Below are positions 53,102 through 61,595 of a stretch of DNA of 64,000 nucleotides, one piece after another. The position numbers and the translations under genes are program-made. Below the pieces are notes generated by a model. It was not told where the DNA came from. It ran no database searches and saw only the letters and a program-made list of their open reading frames with translations. The stretch covers positions 1 to 64,000 of the forward strand of contig JAEUJQ010000041.1 in assembly GCA_016793095.1 (NCBI GenBank), read 5' to 3'. This DNA is from Myxococcaceae bacterium. Its GTDB lineage: Bacteria > Myxococcota > Myxococcia > Myxococcales > Myxococcaceae. Numbering within the stretch: position 1 is the stretch's first letter; each line of letters opens with the position of its first letter.

Positions 53102-55930
53102 ATGATGCGTCGGGGATCGGTCTTCGCGGGGCTGGCTGTGGTCGTCGTCGTCGGGAGCGGATGCAACTGCGGCGTCGTGCCGGTGGATGACATGGACGGT
53201 GGCGTCGGCGGCGGCTCCGCAGGCGGCACAGTGGTGGGAGGCGGGACGACGGCTGGCGGGAGCGCCGGTGGCTCCGCGGGCGGTGCGAGTGGCGGAGGGA
53301 CGGCCGGTGGCGCGACTGCAGGTGGTGCGACAGCAGGCGGCGACGCAGGTGGGAGCGCGGCAGGTGGCGATGCGGGTGGGACCGCGGGCGGCTCGGCAGC
53401 AGGTGGCTCGGCAGCAGGTGGCTCGGCAGCAGGCGGCTCGACAGCAGGTGGCTCGGCTGCAGGTGGCTCGGCTGCAGGTGGCTCGGCGGCCGGTGGCTCC
53501 GTGGCTGGCGGCTCGGCGGCCGGTGGCTCCGTGGCTGGCGGCTCGGCTGCAGGTGGATCGGCTGCAGGTGGATCGGCTGCAGGTGGCTCGGCGGCCGGTG
53601 GCTCGGCGGGTGGCTCCGTGGCTGGCGGCTCGGCTGGTGGCTCCGTGGCTGGCGGCTCGGCGGGTGGCTCCGTGGCTGGCGGCTCGGCGGGTGGCTCCGT
53701 GGCCGGCGGCTCGGCGGGTGGCTCCGTGGCTGGCGGCTCGGCTGGTGGCGGCTCGGCGGGTGGCTCCGTGGCTGGCGGCTCGGCTGGTGGCTCCGTGGCT
53801 GGCGGCTCGGCTGGGGGCTCCGTGGGCGGCGGCGCTGCTGGTGGCACCGTGATGATCGACGCGTACGTCTGCGGCAACTGCCCGGGCGCGAGCGACAGCA
53901 ACCCCGGCACCGCGAACTCGCCCGTCGCGACGATTGGCCGCGGCATTCAGAACGCCATCACCGCCAACCTGCCCGTGGTCTTCGTCGCGGCCAGCTACAG
54001 CGGCTCGGCCTACAGCTACAACGAGGACATCACGATGGTGCAGGGCCGCTCGCTCCAGGGCCGGTACAACGTGCTGCCGAACCCGACGGGCGGCCTCATC
54101 TGGTCCCAGACCGGCGGCACGCCGCGCACGACGCTGCAGAACACCCAGGCCTCGGGCCTCAAGTTCCCTGTCGGCATCACCAGCGCGACCTTCGTGCAGG
54201 GCTTCATCGTGCGACAAGCCAACGTCGGCGCGAACCGCCTCATCGGCATTCAGGTGAACTCGAGCTCGCCGACGCTTCGGGAGATTACGGTCCTCGGTCC
54301 GCTGCTGGCCGGACCTGTCCCGCAGGACAGCGTGGGCATCGACGTGTTGGCGGGCTTCGCCGGTCCTGCGAACCCGACCATCACCACCGGGCCGACGATG
54401 ACCCGGAACACCATCTCTCCGATGGGCGCGACGAACGTGAGCACCGGCCTCCTGCTCAACGGCGCGAGCGCTCAGGTGAACGTCACGGACTTGAGCGGTG
54501 GAGCGGCGGGTACTGCGTCGCGCGGCGCCTACCTGAGCGATGGCGCCGCCAGCACGTTCACCGACAGCACCTTCGCGGGCGGACTGGCGCAGAGCTGCTT
54601 CGGCTTCTTCTCGCAGGGCTCGGCGAGCGGCGTGCTGCTCGACCGCGTCACGGCGATCGGCTGTCCCCGGAACCTCGGCACCAGCATTGTCCCGCGCCTC
54701 GGGTACGGAGTGGCCTTCGACGCCTGCCCGCTCTCCCCGGGCAGCACCAGCCCCATCGTGCGCAACTCGTCAGTGTCCGGCGGCGTGGTGGGGGGAGGCA
54801 GCAACACGGCGGCCGTCGGCGGCTCAGCGACCGATGGCTGTGACGTTCGCTTCGAGAGTACGGGCTCGGCCAGCTCGACGTACACCGGCCTCGTCCAGGC
54901 GCCGCCAACGCCGCCGCAGACCGCGGTGGCCATCATCTGCTCGTACCGGGGGCTGCGGACCATGTCAGGACGCGACGCGCGCTGCTCAGTCAGTGGGAGC
55001 ACCCTGCTGGGCAGCACCTCGCCCGCCGTGACCTTCAGCTACGGGCTCGCCTGCGAGGGCTCGTGCGCGACCGGAACGTCTGCGTGTCTGGGCTCGTGCG
55101 GCGAGGTGGTGAACAACTCCATCAGCGCGCAGGCGGGCGGGCAGATGTCGCACGTCATCGTGACGAACTCGTCGCCGCAAGTGCGGCAGAACCGTATCGG
55201 CGTCGGAGGGAATGGCACCAACTGCGTCAACCCCGGCACGCAGGTGCGCGGCGTCGAGACCTTCGGGGCAGGCGGCGCGTTCGTGAACAACCTCATCCTC
55301 GGCGGGGCCTGCTCCTCCGCCATCGGCGTCGAGCAGACCCTCGCCCGGCGCTCCGACAACTCGGTGCCGTCGACGGTGTTCCACTCCAACACCATCGGTG
55401 GCGCGCCGCCGTTCGGCTCGGCCATCTCGAGCACCTTCGTGAGCGTTGGCGTCTCGTTGCTGCCGACACCCGGAGGGCCGTCCCTCAGCATGCAGAGCGG
55501 CACCTGGAGGAACAACATCATCTACGCGGGGCCCATCGTGGTGGGCATGGGCTCGCGGCAGGCCGCCTTCGAAGAGCGCTCCGGCTCCGTCGATCCGCTC
55601 GTCGTCCAGAACAACCTGTTCCACGTCTTCACGACCGCTCCAACGATTCCTCCGCTTCCGCTGTACGTGAACGAGGGCTCGACCATCATCGGCACCGCCT
55701 CAGGCATCAACACGCTGATGGACATGGTGACGGGCGGTAACGTCGCGGGCGACCCGCTCTTCACCAACGCGGCGATCGGCAACTACACGCTGCTCAACGG
55801 GATGTCGCCTGCGTCGCGCGCAGGCACGGCGACAGGCGCTCCGACGACCGACCTCAACGGCGTGCCTGGCAGCAGGCCGAACCCGGTGGCCACGAACCCG
55901 GACATCGGGTGCCTCGAAGCGTCGTTCTGA
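53102..55930 (+). CDS. Gly-linker beta-helix lipoprotein (DUF1565-like)
   Basis: A 942-residue lipoprotein. ATGATG at 53102/53105 follows GAGGTG at 53091; the signal ends in VVVVVGSGC. About 215 residues of Gly/Ser/Ala linker (GGSAA, GGSVA units) follow. The C-terminal about 690 residues open with VCGNCPGASDSNPGTANSPV, typical of DUF1565-like domains, and continue as a right-handed parallel beta-helix (many Asn/Gly/Ser strands such as RNTISPMG, FHSNTIGG, VQNNLFHV). Such proteins bind or act on polysaccharides at the surface; no catalytic residue is recognised. Confidence 0.8.
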   Translation: MMRRGSVFAGLAVVVVVGSGCNCGVVPVDDMDGGVGGGSAGGTVVGGGTTAGGSAGGSAGGASGGGTAGGATAGGATAGGDAGGSAAGGDAGGTAGGSAAGGSAAGGSAAGGSTAGGSAAGGSAAGGSAAGGSVAGGSAAGGSVAGGSAAGGSAAGGSAAGGSAAGGSAGGSVAGGSAGGSVAGGSAGGSVAGGSAGGSVAGGSAGGSVAGGSAGGGSAGGSVAGGSAGGSVAGGSAGGSVGGGAAGGTVMIDAYVCGNCPGASDSNPGTANSPVATIGRGIQNAITANLPVVFVAASYSGSAYSYNEDITMVQGRSLQGRYNVLPNPTGGLIWSQTGGTPRTTLQNTQASGLKFPVGITSATFVQGFIVRQANVGANRLIGIQVNSSSPTLREITVLGPLLAGPVPQDSVGIDVLAGFAGPANPTITTGPTMTRNTISPMGATNVSTGLLLNGASAQVNVTDLSGGAAGTASRGAYLSDGAASTFTDSTFAGGLAQSCFGFFSQGSASGVLLDRVTAIGCPRNLGTSIVPRLGYGVAFDACPLSPGSTSPIVRNSSVSGGVVGGGSNTAAVGGSATDGCDVRFESTGSASSTYTGLVQAPPTPPQTAVAIICSYRGLRTMSGRDARCSVSGSTLLGSTSPAVTFSYGLACEGSCATGTSACLGSCGEVVNNSISAQAGGQMSHVIVTNSSPQVRQNRIGVGGNGTNCVNPGTQVRGVETFGAGGAFVNNLILGGACSSAIGVEQTLARRSDNSVPSTVFHSNTIGGAPPFGSAISSTFVSVGVSLLPTPGGPSLSMQSGTWRNNIIYAGPIVVGMGSRQAAFEERSGSVDPLVVQNNLFHVFTTAPTIPPLPLYVNEGSTIIGTASGINTLMDMVTGGNVAGDPLFTNAAIGNYTLLNGMSPASRAGTATGAPTTDLNGVPGSRPNPVATNPDIGCLEASF
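53203..53853 (+). repeat. 15- and 24-bp minisatellite coding Gly-Ser-Ala linker
   Basis: Tandem units such as GGTGGCTCGGCAGCA and GGTGGCTCCGTGGCTGGCGG encode GGSAA, GGSVA and GGSAGGSVA. The middle (about 53400-53600) uses 15-bp units and the end (about 53600-53820) longer units of near-identical sequence, a sign of recent duplication. All stay in frame. Confidence 0.85.
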
Positions 55931-56748
55931 GACGACGGGCTCACCGGCGCAGGCGAAGGGCGACGAGCACCAGCTTCGCGGCCGGGCGGGAGCCGCTGCC
56001 GCAGCCGCAGCTGACCGCCAGGGCCAACGGCTCACAGTGACGCCTGCGTCACGCGTCGGCCTCCGCTCATCACCGTCTGCAGCCTGCGGGAGCTGAACCG
56101 GCGACACGACGGCGGCGAGGTCAGTCGCGGTCGAGGCGCAGGGTGACGCCGTCGCGCGCCCCGAAGAGCTCGAGCTCTGCGGTGTGCCCACGTCGAGCGT
56201 TCCCGCCTGCGTCGGCGGCCGGTGTGCCCGCGTCGAGCGTCCCCGCCTGCGTCGGCGACCGGCGTGCCCGCGTCGAGCGTCCCCGCCTGCGTCGGCGGCC
56301 GGCGTGCCCGCGTCGAGCGTCCCCGCCTGCGTCGGCGGCCGGTGTGCCCGCGTCGAGCGTGCCTGCGTCGGCGACCGGCGTGCCCGCGTCAAACGTCCCC
56401 GCCTGCGTCGGCGGCCGGTCTGCCCGCGTCGAGCGTCCCCGCGTCAGGGGCGCCGGCACCGAGCGCGCCAGGACTCCATCGCGTCGAGTGGCGTTCCTGG
56501 ACCGCGCGCACACCGCGAAGCGTGACACCGCCTCGTCGCTCAAGATGACGGCGACGCCTGACGGTGGCGCGCCCAACAAGGCGCTGAGGCGCGCGCACCA
56601 CGCCAGGACATGCGGCTGATCAATTCGGCGGCGAACGGCGTCACGCGTCGGTCATCGCGACGCACCTCGAGCCCGGCGTGGCGCGCCCGATGACGCCGCA
56701 ATGACGACCCACGCATACCTGCGCGGTTCCTTCTCGCGGAGGTCTCAC
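55931..56748. other. non-genic block, possible decayed minus-strand gene
   Basis: No confident gene in about 820 bp. On the minus strand one frame (stop at 56121) reads GVAVILSDEAVSRFAVCARS, then Asp-Ala-Gly-rich linker (AGTLDAGTPAADAGGDA), then ELELFGARDGVTLRLDRD. The linker is typical of exported proteins in this window, but it sits in 40-bp tandem repeats that change frame at each copy, and the frame has no good start. A broken lipoprotein gene is the best reading. The last 100 bp hold the leader of the 56749 gene. Confidence 0.4.
56184..56446. repeat. 40-bp tandem repeat array
   Basis: Units start with GTGCCC(G/A) at 56184, 56224, 56264, 56304, 56344, 56380 and a partial one at 56420 (CTGCCCG). 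The period is 40 bp except for one 36-bp unit. Since 40 is not a multiple of three, each copy shifts the reading frame. The minus strand of each unit holds a GACGCGGGC-type Asp-Ala-Gly codon run. Confidence 0.9.
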
Positions 56749-58461
56749 GTGCACGCCATTCCCAGACACCCACGGGGCTCGCAGGCCCGCGTGCTGCTCA
56801 GCAGCGTCTTCGGTCCGTTCGCTCGCGACGACGAGTACGGCAGCCGCGCGGTGAACCCGATGGAGCTGTACCACAACCAGGTGACGCGCCTGCAGGGGCC
56901 GTTCTCGCTGCGCATGTTCCACGGCAGCTGGGGGCTCATGTTGATTCAGGCGAACGTGTCGGCCCGCTGCGCGCTGCTCGACTTCCCGTCGCGCGCGCGC
57001 TTCATCGAGGCGCTGCAACGCGAAGCCTGGGACGTCATCGGCCTCGGCGCGATTCCACCGAACGTCGGCAAGGTGAAGGAGATGTGCCGCCTCATACGGC
57101 TCTACCGCCCCGGCGCCACCATCGTGGTGGGCGGCCACGTCGCGAGCGTGCCCGGGCTCGAGCGCCTCATCGACGCGGACCACGTCGTGCGCGGCGAGGG
57201 CGTGGCGTGGTTCCGCGAGTTCCTCGGCGACGAGGTGGACGCGCCGCTCAAGCACCCCGTCATCCGCTCGGGGTTCGGCGCGCGGGCCATGGGCGTGCCG
57301 CTGGGCGACGCACCGGAGGACACGGCGGCGACGCTCATCCCGTCGGTGGGGTGCCCGCTCGGCTGTAACTTCTGCGCCACCTCGGCGCTCTTCGGCGGCA
57401 AGGGCCGCTTCGTGCACTTCTACGAGACGGGCGACGAGCTGTTCGACGTGATGGAGCAGCTCGAGGAGGCCTCCGGCACGCAGTCGTTCTTCGTGATGGA
57501 CGAGAACTTCCTCTTCCACCGGCGGCGCGCGCTGCGGCTGCTCGAGCTGATGAAGGAGCACGACAAGAGCTGGAGCCTCTACGTCTTCAGCTCGGCGAAC
57601 GTGCTGAAGCTGTACTCGGTGGACGAGCTGGTGGGCCTCGGTATCTCGTGGGTGTGGATCGGCCTCGAGGGCGAGGAGAGCCGGTACGCGAAGCTGAAGA
57701 ACGCCGACACGCGCGCGCTCGTCCGGCGCCTGCAGGACCAGGGCATTCGCGTGCTGGGGTCGACCATCATCGGGCTCGAGCACCACTCGCTCGACAACAT
57801 CGACGCGGCCATCGACTACGCCGTCGCACACGACACCGAGTTCCACCAGTTCATGTTGTACACGCCAGTGCCGGGCACGCCGCTGCACGCAGAGCACCAG
57901 GCGAAGGGAACGCTGCTGTCCGACGACGAGGTGCCGCTCGCCGACGCGCACGGGCAGCTGCGCTTCAAGCACCGGCACCCGCACCTTCCAGCCGGCGCCG
58001 AGACGGAGCTCCTGCTCCGCGCCTTCCGCCGCGACTTCGAGGTGAACGGGCCGAGCGTGATGCGCGTGGTGCGCACGCAGCTGAAGGGCTGGCTGGCGCA
58101 CAAGCACCACCCCGACGCCCGCGTGCGGCGGCGCTTCGAGCGCGAGGCGAAGGGGCTCGGCACGACGTGGGCGGCCGGGCTGTGGGCCGCGCGGCGCTGG
58201 TTCTCGTCGCGCAACCCGGCCGTCGCAGCCCGCCTCGACGAGGTGCTGCAGCAGCTCTTCCGCGAGTTCGGACCCGGCGCGCGGCTGGCAGCTGCGACGC
58301 TGGGGCCGGTAGTGGCGGTCGCGCTGTGGCGTGAGGAGCGCGCGCTCGCCAGGGGTGCGACGCGAGAGCCGGCGACGAGCTGGCTGCCGCAGGCGTTGCC
58401 GTCGGTGACGGTGCGGCCAGCGCCGGCGCCGGTCCTCGAGCTCGACCCGGTCGTGAGTTGA
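56749..58461 (+). CDS. B12-binding radical SAM protein
   Basis: A 570-residue protein. GTG at 56749 is set by GGAGGT at 56738-56743; an ATG at 56701 adds 16 residues. The N-terminal half is a cobalamin-binding-like Rossmann domain (WDVIGLGAIPPNVGKVKEMC, ATIVVGGHVASVPGLERLID). The radical SAM core has GCPLGCNFCATSALF (Cys202, Cys206, Cys209). Downstream motifs are FFVMDENFLFHRRRA, WVWIGLEGEES and GSTIIGLEHH. Relatives carry out methylations or ring rearrangements in natural product, lipid (for example hopanoid) or tetrapyrrole pathways. No partner gene tells the substrate. Confidence 0.88.
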   Translation: MHAIPRHPRGSQARVLLSSVFGPFARDDEYGSRAVNPMELYHNQVTRLQGPFSLRMFHGSWGLMLIQANVSARCALLDFPSRARFIEALQREAWDVIGLGAIPPNVGKVKEMCRLIRLYRPGATIVVGGHVASVPGLERLIDADHVVRGEGVAWFREFLGDEVDAPLKHPVIRSGFGARAMGVPLGDAPEDTAATLIPSVGCPLGCNFCATSALFGGKGRFVHFYETGDELFDVMEQLEEASGTQSFFVMDENFLFHRRRALRLLELMKEHDKSWSLYVFSSANVLKLYSVDELVGLGISWVWIGLEGEESRYAKLKNADTRALVRRLQDQGIRVLGSTIIGLEHHSLDNIDAAIDYAVAHDTEFHQFMLYTPVPGTPLHAEHQAKGTLLSDDEVPLADAHGQLRFKHRHPHLPAGAETELLLRAFRRDFEVNGPSVMRVVRTQLKGWLAHKHHPDARVRRRFEREAKGLGTTWAAGLWAARRWFSSRNPAVAARLDEVLQQLFREFGPGARLAAATLGPVVAVALWREERALARGATREPATSWLPQALPSVTVRPAPAPVLELDPVVS

Positions 58462-58498
58462 CGCCGCGACGCACCGAGCGAGCCAGGCTCGCCGCACG

Positions 58499-58747
58499 AT
58501 GGCGGGTCGTGTCTTCGTCGCGTTGCTGCAGGCGCTCTCCTTCCCGCTCGTCATTGCAGGGCTGGCCATGCTCTTCGGTCACGAGGTGCCTGGGCCATGG
58601 ACGGCGATCAACCTCCTTCTCTGGCCGCTGGTGACGGTTTCGAGCATCGCGGTTCATGAGGCGGGGCATGCCATCGTCGCGTGGCTCGTGGGACTCGAGG
58701 TCCTTCGGCAGCGGTTTCCTCGACCCGGGTCCCGAAGCCGGTTCTGA
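58499..58747 (+). pseudogene. truncated M50-like metalloprotease fragment
   Basis: An 82-residue ORF with two hydrophobic segments and VHEAGHAIVAWLVG, the HExxH zinc site of site-2 type (M50) proteases. After this the sequence turns to basic, non-membrane residues (RQRFPRPGSRSRF) and stops, so the rest of the protease (LDG-type motif and further helices) is missing. It ends just before the ccdAB promoter. Probably the left remnant of a gene cut by recombination. Confidence 0.55.
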
Positions 58748-58759
58748 GAGGCAGCTCGG

Positions 58760-58788
58760 TGGACCAGCTCGAGGATCGCTCGTACACT
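58760..58788 (+). promoter_or_regulatory. candidate ccdAB promoter
   Basis: TGGACC (58760-58765) and TACACT (58783-58788) are 17 bp apart, a fair -35/-10 pair. The ccdA operator dyad starts 5 bp downstream, so bound repressor would cover the transcription start. Confidence 0.45.
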
Positions 58789-58793
58789 GTGCA

Positions 58794-58821
58794 CGCACTC
58801 GTCATGCGCATGCCGAGTGCG
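58794..58821 (+). promoter_or_regulatory. 28-bp operator dyad upstream of ccdA
   Basis: A near-perfect inverted repeat: CGCACTCG (58794-58801) and CGAGTGCG (58814-58821) flank TC-ATGCGCAT-GC, whose centre ATGCGCAT is itself a palindrome on the same axis. Only one position pair (58802/58813) is mismatched. It lies 17 bp before the ccdA ATG. CcdA proteins bind such dyads through a ribbon-helix-helix domain to repress their own operon. Confidence 0.75.
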
Positions 58822-58837
58822 CACCTCTGGAGCCACC

Positions 58838-59068
58838 ATGCCCCGCGCCAATCGCAAGGCGACAAACCTCACCGTCGACGCAGAGCTCGTCGAAGAAGCC
58901 CGCCGCCTCGACATCAACCTCTCGCAAGCCTTCGAGGCTCATCTTCGGGAGCTCATCCGAAGCCGCAGGGCGCAGGCGTGGCTCGCCGAGAACGCGGCCG
59001 GAATCGACGCGTACAACCGTTTCGTCGAGTCCCACGGAATCTGGAACGAGGAAGAGCGAGGCTGGTGA
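58838..59068 (+). CDS. ccdA: CcdA-family antitoxin
   Basis: A 76-residue type II antitoxin. The N-terminal ribbon-helix-helix (KATNLTVDAELVEEARRLDI, then NLSQAFEAHL) binds DNA; the acidic, flexible C-terminus (AENAAGIDAYNRFVESHGIW) binds and neutralises CcdB. The ATG at 58838 is preferred, as it lies just after the operator; a frame start at 58817 would fall inside it. Its TGA overlaps the ccdB ATG by one base (TGATG), giving coupled translation. Confidence 0.92.
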   Translation: MPRANRKATNLTVDAELVEEARRLDINLSQAFEAHLRELIRSRRAQAWLAENAAGIDAYNRFVESHGIWNEEERGW

Positions 59069-59385
59069 TGGGCCAGCTCGACGTCTACCGGAACCCGAAT
59101 ACGAGGAGCCGCAGGGAAGTGCCGTGGCTCGTCGACCTGCAGCACCCGCTCTTGAGCGGTCTGTCGACTCGCATGATGGCGCCGCTCGTTCGTCCCGCGA
59201 CGATCGGACGCGCCGCCCTCTCTCGCCTCAATCCCCGCTTCACCGTCGATGGCGAAGCGGTCGTGATGCTCACGCAACTGCTTGGCAGCGTCCGCGCAAC
59301 CGCACTGACCAGGCCAGTGGCGAATCTGAATGGGTCGCGAGCAGCGATCTTGTCCGCGCTCGACATGCTCTGGTCCGGAGTATGA
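59068..59385 (+). CDS. ccdB: CcdB-family toxin (gyrase poison)
   Basis: A 105-residue toxin starting MGQLDVYRNPNTRSRREVPW, matching CcdB (Q-x-DVY-N). CcdB traps DNA gyrase on broken DNA. The C-terminal helix ends DMLWSGV; in F-plasmid CcdB the last residues W-G-I contact GyrA, and a Trp and a Gly are kept here with one Ser inserted. The module lies in the chromosome, next to a truncated protease gene, which suggests arrival by transfer. Confidence 0.92.
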   Translation: MGQLDVYRNPNTRSRREVPWLVDLQHPLLSGLSTRMMAPLVRPATIGRAALSRLNPRFTVDGEAVVMLTQLLGSVRATALTRPVANLNGSRAAILSALDMLWSGV

Positions 59386-59401
59386 GCCGAGCCCGAGCCG
59401 C

Positions 59402-60031
59402 TCACTGCTGACGCACGAGCACCGCGCCGGTCGACGGCTGGTGGTACGCGTCGACGTACTCGATGCCGAGGCTCAGGCCCGCGACCGTGAGCCAGTCCGG
59501 CCCATCGGGGAACAGCCGGTGCAGCGTCACCTTCTCGGTCTTGCCGTCACGCGTGACCTCGAGCTGCATCAGCGCGTCGTTGACCGAGCGGCCCGTCTTG
59601 TCCGTCGCGTGCGCGTACAGCACCGACTTCAGCGTCGCCCGCACGCCCTTCGCGAGCTCGACGGGCTGGTCCTGCACCAGCTCCACGCGGCGCGGCTCGG
59701 GCATGGGCGGCTCCTTCGGCGGCGGCGCGGGGAGCACCTCGTGTCCCCAGAAGCGGGCGACCTGGCAGGCCGGCGTCACGTCGGCGAAGCGCGCACCCTC
59801 GGGCATGAAGCGCGGCCGGCCCTGCTCGTCGCGCGAGTGGATGAGCGAGACCTTCACCACCCGCAGGCCGCTCGCGTCGGGCGCCCGCACCTCGAGGTCG
59901 CAGCCGTCCTTCACGGTGGCGCAGTACGCCTTCGACGCCTCCCGGGCCGCCGCTTCGGTGCGCTCAACGCTGCAGGAACCAGCGCCCGCGTCAGGCACCG
60001 CAAGGATGAGCAGCGACAGGAGCGCGTTCAT
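59402..60031 (-). CDS. secreted hypothetical protein
   Basis: A 209-residue protein with a signal peptide (MNALLSLLILAVPDAGAGSC). The mature part has cysteines in pairs (KAYCATVKDGCDLEV) and beta-rich stretches (LRVVKVSLIHSRDEQGRPRF). It starts by ATGA overlap with the NCS1 transporter gene, so it is the last gene of the mmsA operon. No family is recognised; a role with the transporter is only suggested by position. Confidence 0.7.
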   Translation of the reverse strand: MNALLSLLILAVPDAGAGSCSVERTEAAAREASKAYCATVKDGCDLEVRAPDASGLRVVKVSLIHSRDEQGRPRFMPEGARFADVTPACQVARFWGHEVLPAPPPKEPPMPEPRRVELVQDQPVELAKGVRATLKSVLYAHATDKTGRSVNDALMQLEVTRDGKTEKVTLHRLFPDGPDWLTVAGLSLGIEYVDAYHQPSTGAVLVRQQ

Positions 60032-61590
60032 GCCGCCGGCTTCGCGGCCGCCTTCTTCGGCATTGCCCGCATCAGCCCGACGTACAGCGCCGCCGAGAGC
60101 CCGAAGCCGATGAACCACGCGTAGACGTACAGCTCGTCGAAGAGGTTCTTCTCTCCGGTGACGAGGCCCGCGCTCTTGAGGAAGCCGGGCACGTTCGGCA
60201 GCACGCCCACCACCAGCGCGATGAGGGCCGCCACGTTGAAGCCTGCGTACTCGCCGTGCGGCCGGTACAGCTCGGCCACGTCGAGCTGCTTCTTTCGCAG
60301 GTACCAGTAGTCGGCCACCATGATGCCGGCGATGGGCCCGAGCAGCGCCGAGTACCCGATGAGCCAGTTGAAGATGTACGTGTCGGCCGTCGCGAGGAAC
60401 TTCCACGGCATCATCACGATGCCCAGCACGCCGGTGATGACGCCGCCCAGCTTGAAGCTGATGTGACGCGGCGCCAGGTTCGCGAAGTCGTTCGCCGGGC
60501 TGACGACGTTCGCCGCGATGTTCACCGAGATGGTGGCGATGCCGACGCCGAGCAGCGACACCACCGCGACCAGCAGGCGCACGCCGCCCGAGTCGATGAG
60601 CGGCGCGTCGAGGCCCGCCGGCGGGTTGGGCGACGTCAGCTGCGCGAGGATGAAGACCGGGTCCCACAGCTTCGAGACGTCGACGCCCTTCAAGATGGCC
60701 TGCGCCGCGCTCGTGATGACGACGCCCATCGCCGAGAAGGCGATCATCGTCGTGGGCAGGCCGAGCGTCTGGCCCAGCATCTGCTCGCGCTGGCCTTTCC
60801 CGAAGCGCGTGAAGTCGGGAATGTTGAGCGACAGCGTGGCCCAGAAGCCCACCATGCCGGTGAGCGACGGCACGAAGACCTTCCAGAACTCTCCGACGGT
60901 GGCGAACTTCGACGGCTGCTCGAGCATCGGCCCCACGCCGCCGGCCTTCGCGACGGCCCACGCGAGCAGCACCGCCGCCATCACGAGCACGAGCGGCGCC
61001 GCCCAGTTCTCGAACACGCGCACCGCGTTCATGCCGCGCAGGATGATGACGATGTTGAGCGCCCAGAAGACGAAGAAGGTGATGGCCGAGGGCAGCGAGA
61101 GGCCGAGGAAGGTGGCTCCGCCGCCGAGCTGCGCGTAGCCGGGCCACAGCGCCTCGACGAACGTCTTCACCGCCTCGCCGCCGATGAACGTCTGAATGCC
61201 GAACCAGCCGCACGCGACGATGGCCCGCAGCACCGCGGGAATGTTCGCGCCCTTCGTGCCGAAGCTCGACCGCGCCAGCACCGGAAACGGAATGCCGTAC
61301 TGCGTGCCCGGGTGCGCGTTGAGGAGGATGGGCACCAGCACGATGACGTTGCCCAGGCCGATGGTGATGAGCGCCTGCCACCAGTTCATGCCCACCGCCA
61401 CGAGGCCGCCGGCCATCATGTACGTGGGAATGCAGTGGGCCATCGAGATCCACAGCGCCGCGAAGTTGTACGTCGTCCAGTTGCGGCGCGCCTTCGGCAC
61501 CGGCGCGAGGTCGGCGTTGAACAGCGGGCTGTCGGCGATGTCTGGCGGCAGCTCTGCCAGCGCTTCCTTCGCGAGGGCCGGGTCGTGCAT
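60028..61590 (-). CDS. NCS1-family nucleobase/hydantoin:cation symporter
   Basis: A 520-residue membrane protein with about twelve helices. Family hallmarks: RNWTTYNFAALWISMAHCIP in helix one, TRFGKGQREQMLGQTLGLP after helix five, VSPANDFANLAPRHISFK and a C-terminal YFRP-like ELYRPHGEYAGFN. NCS1 permeases import uracil, cytosine, allantoin or hydantoins with a cation. With the aminotransferase and MmsA in the same operon, uracil/thymine or a related substrate is likely. The ATG at 61590 was chosen; the frame goes to 61710, into the aminotransferase gene. Confidence 0.92.
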   Translation of the reverse strand: MHDPALAKEALAELPPDIADSPLFNADLAPVPKARRNWTTYNFAALWISMAHCIPTYMMAGGLVAVGMNWWQALITIGLGNVIVLVPILLNAHPGTQYGIPFPVLARSSFGTKGANIPAVLRAIVACGWFGIQTFIGGEAVKTFVEALWPGYAQLGGGATFLGLSLPSAITFFVFWALNIVIILRGMNAVRVFENWAAPLVLVMAAVLLAWAVAKAGGVGPMLEQPSKFATVGEFWKVFVPSLTGMVGFWATLSLNIPDFTRFGKGQREQMLGQTLGLPTTMIAFSAMGVVITSAAQAILKGVDVSKLWDPVFILAQLTSPNPPAGLDAPLIDSGGVRLLVAVVSLLGVGIATISVNIAANVVSPANDFANLAPRHISFKLGGVITGVLGIVMMPWKFLATADTYIFNWLIGYSALLGPIAGIMVADYWYLRKKQLDVAELYRPHGEYAGFNVAALIALVVGVLPNVPGFLKSAGLVTGEKNLFDELYVYAWFIGFGLSAALYVGLMRAMPKKAAAKPAA

Positions 61591-61595
61591 GTCGC

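Noticed and set aside
52855..53946. Minus-strand frame rich in AEPPA repeats
   Set aside because: It is the reverse reading of the GGSAA linker of the beta-helix lipoprotein; it has no signal or start of its own. The same holds for Pro-rich frames opposite 526-712 and 26761-26950.
56184..56446. Repeat array that could be taken for CRISPR
   Set aside because: Units follow each other directly with a 40-bp period and no unique spacers, and no cas gene is near.
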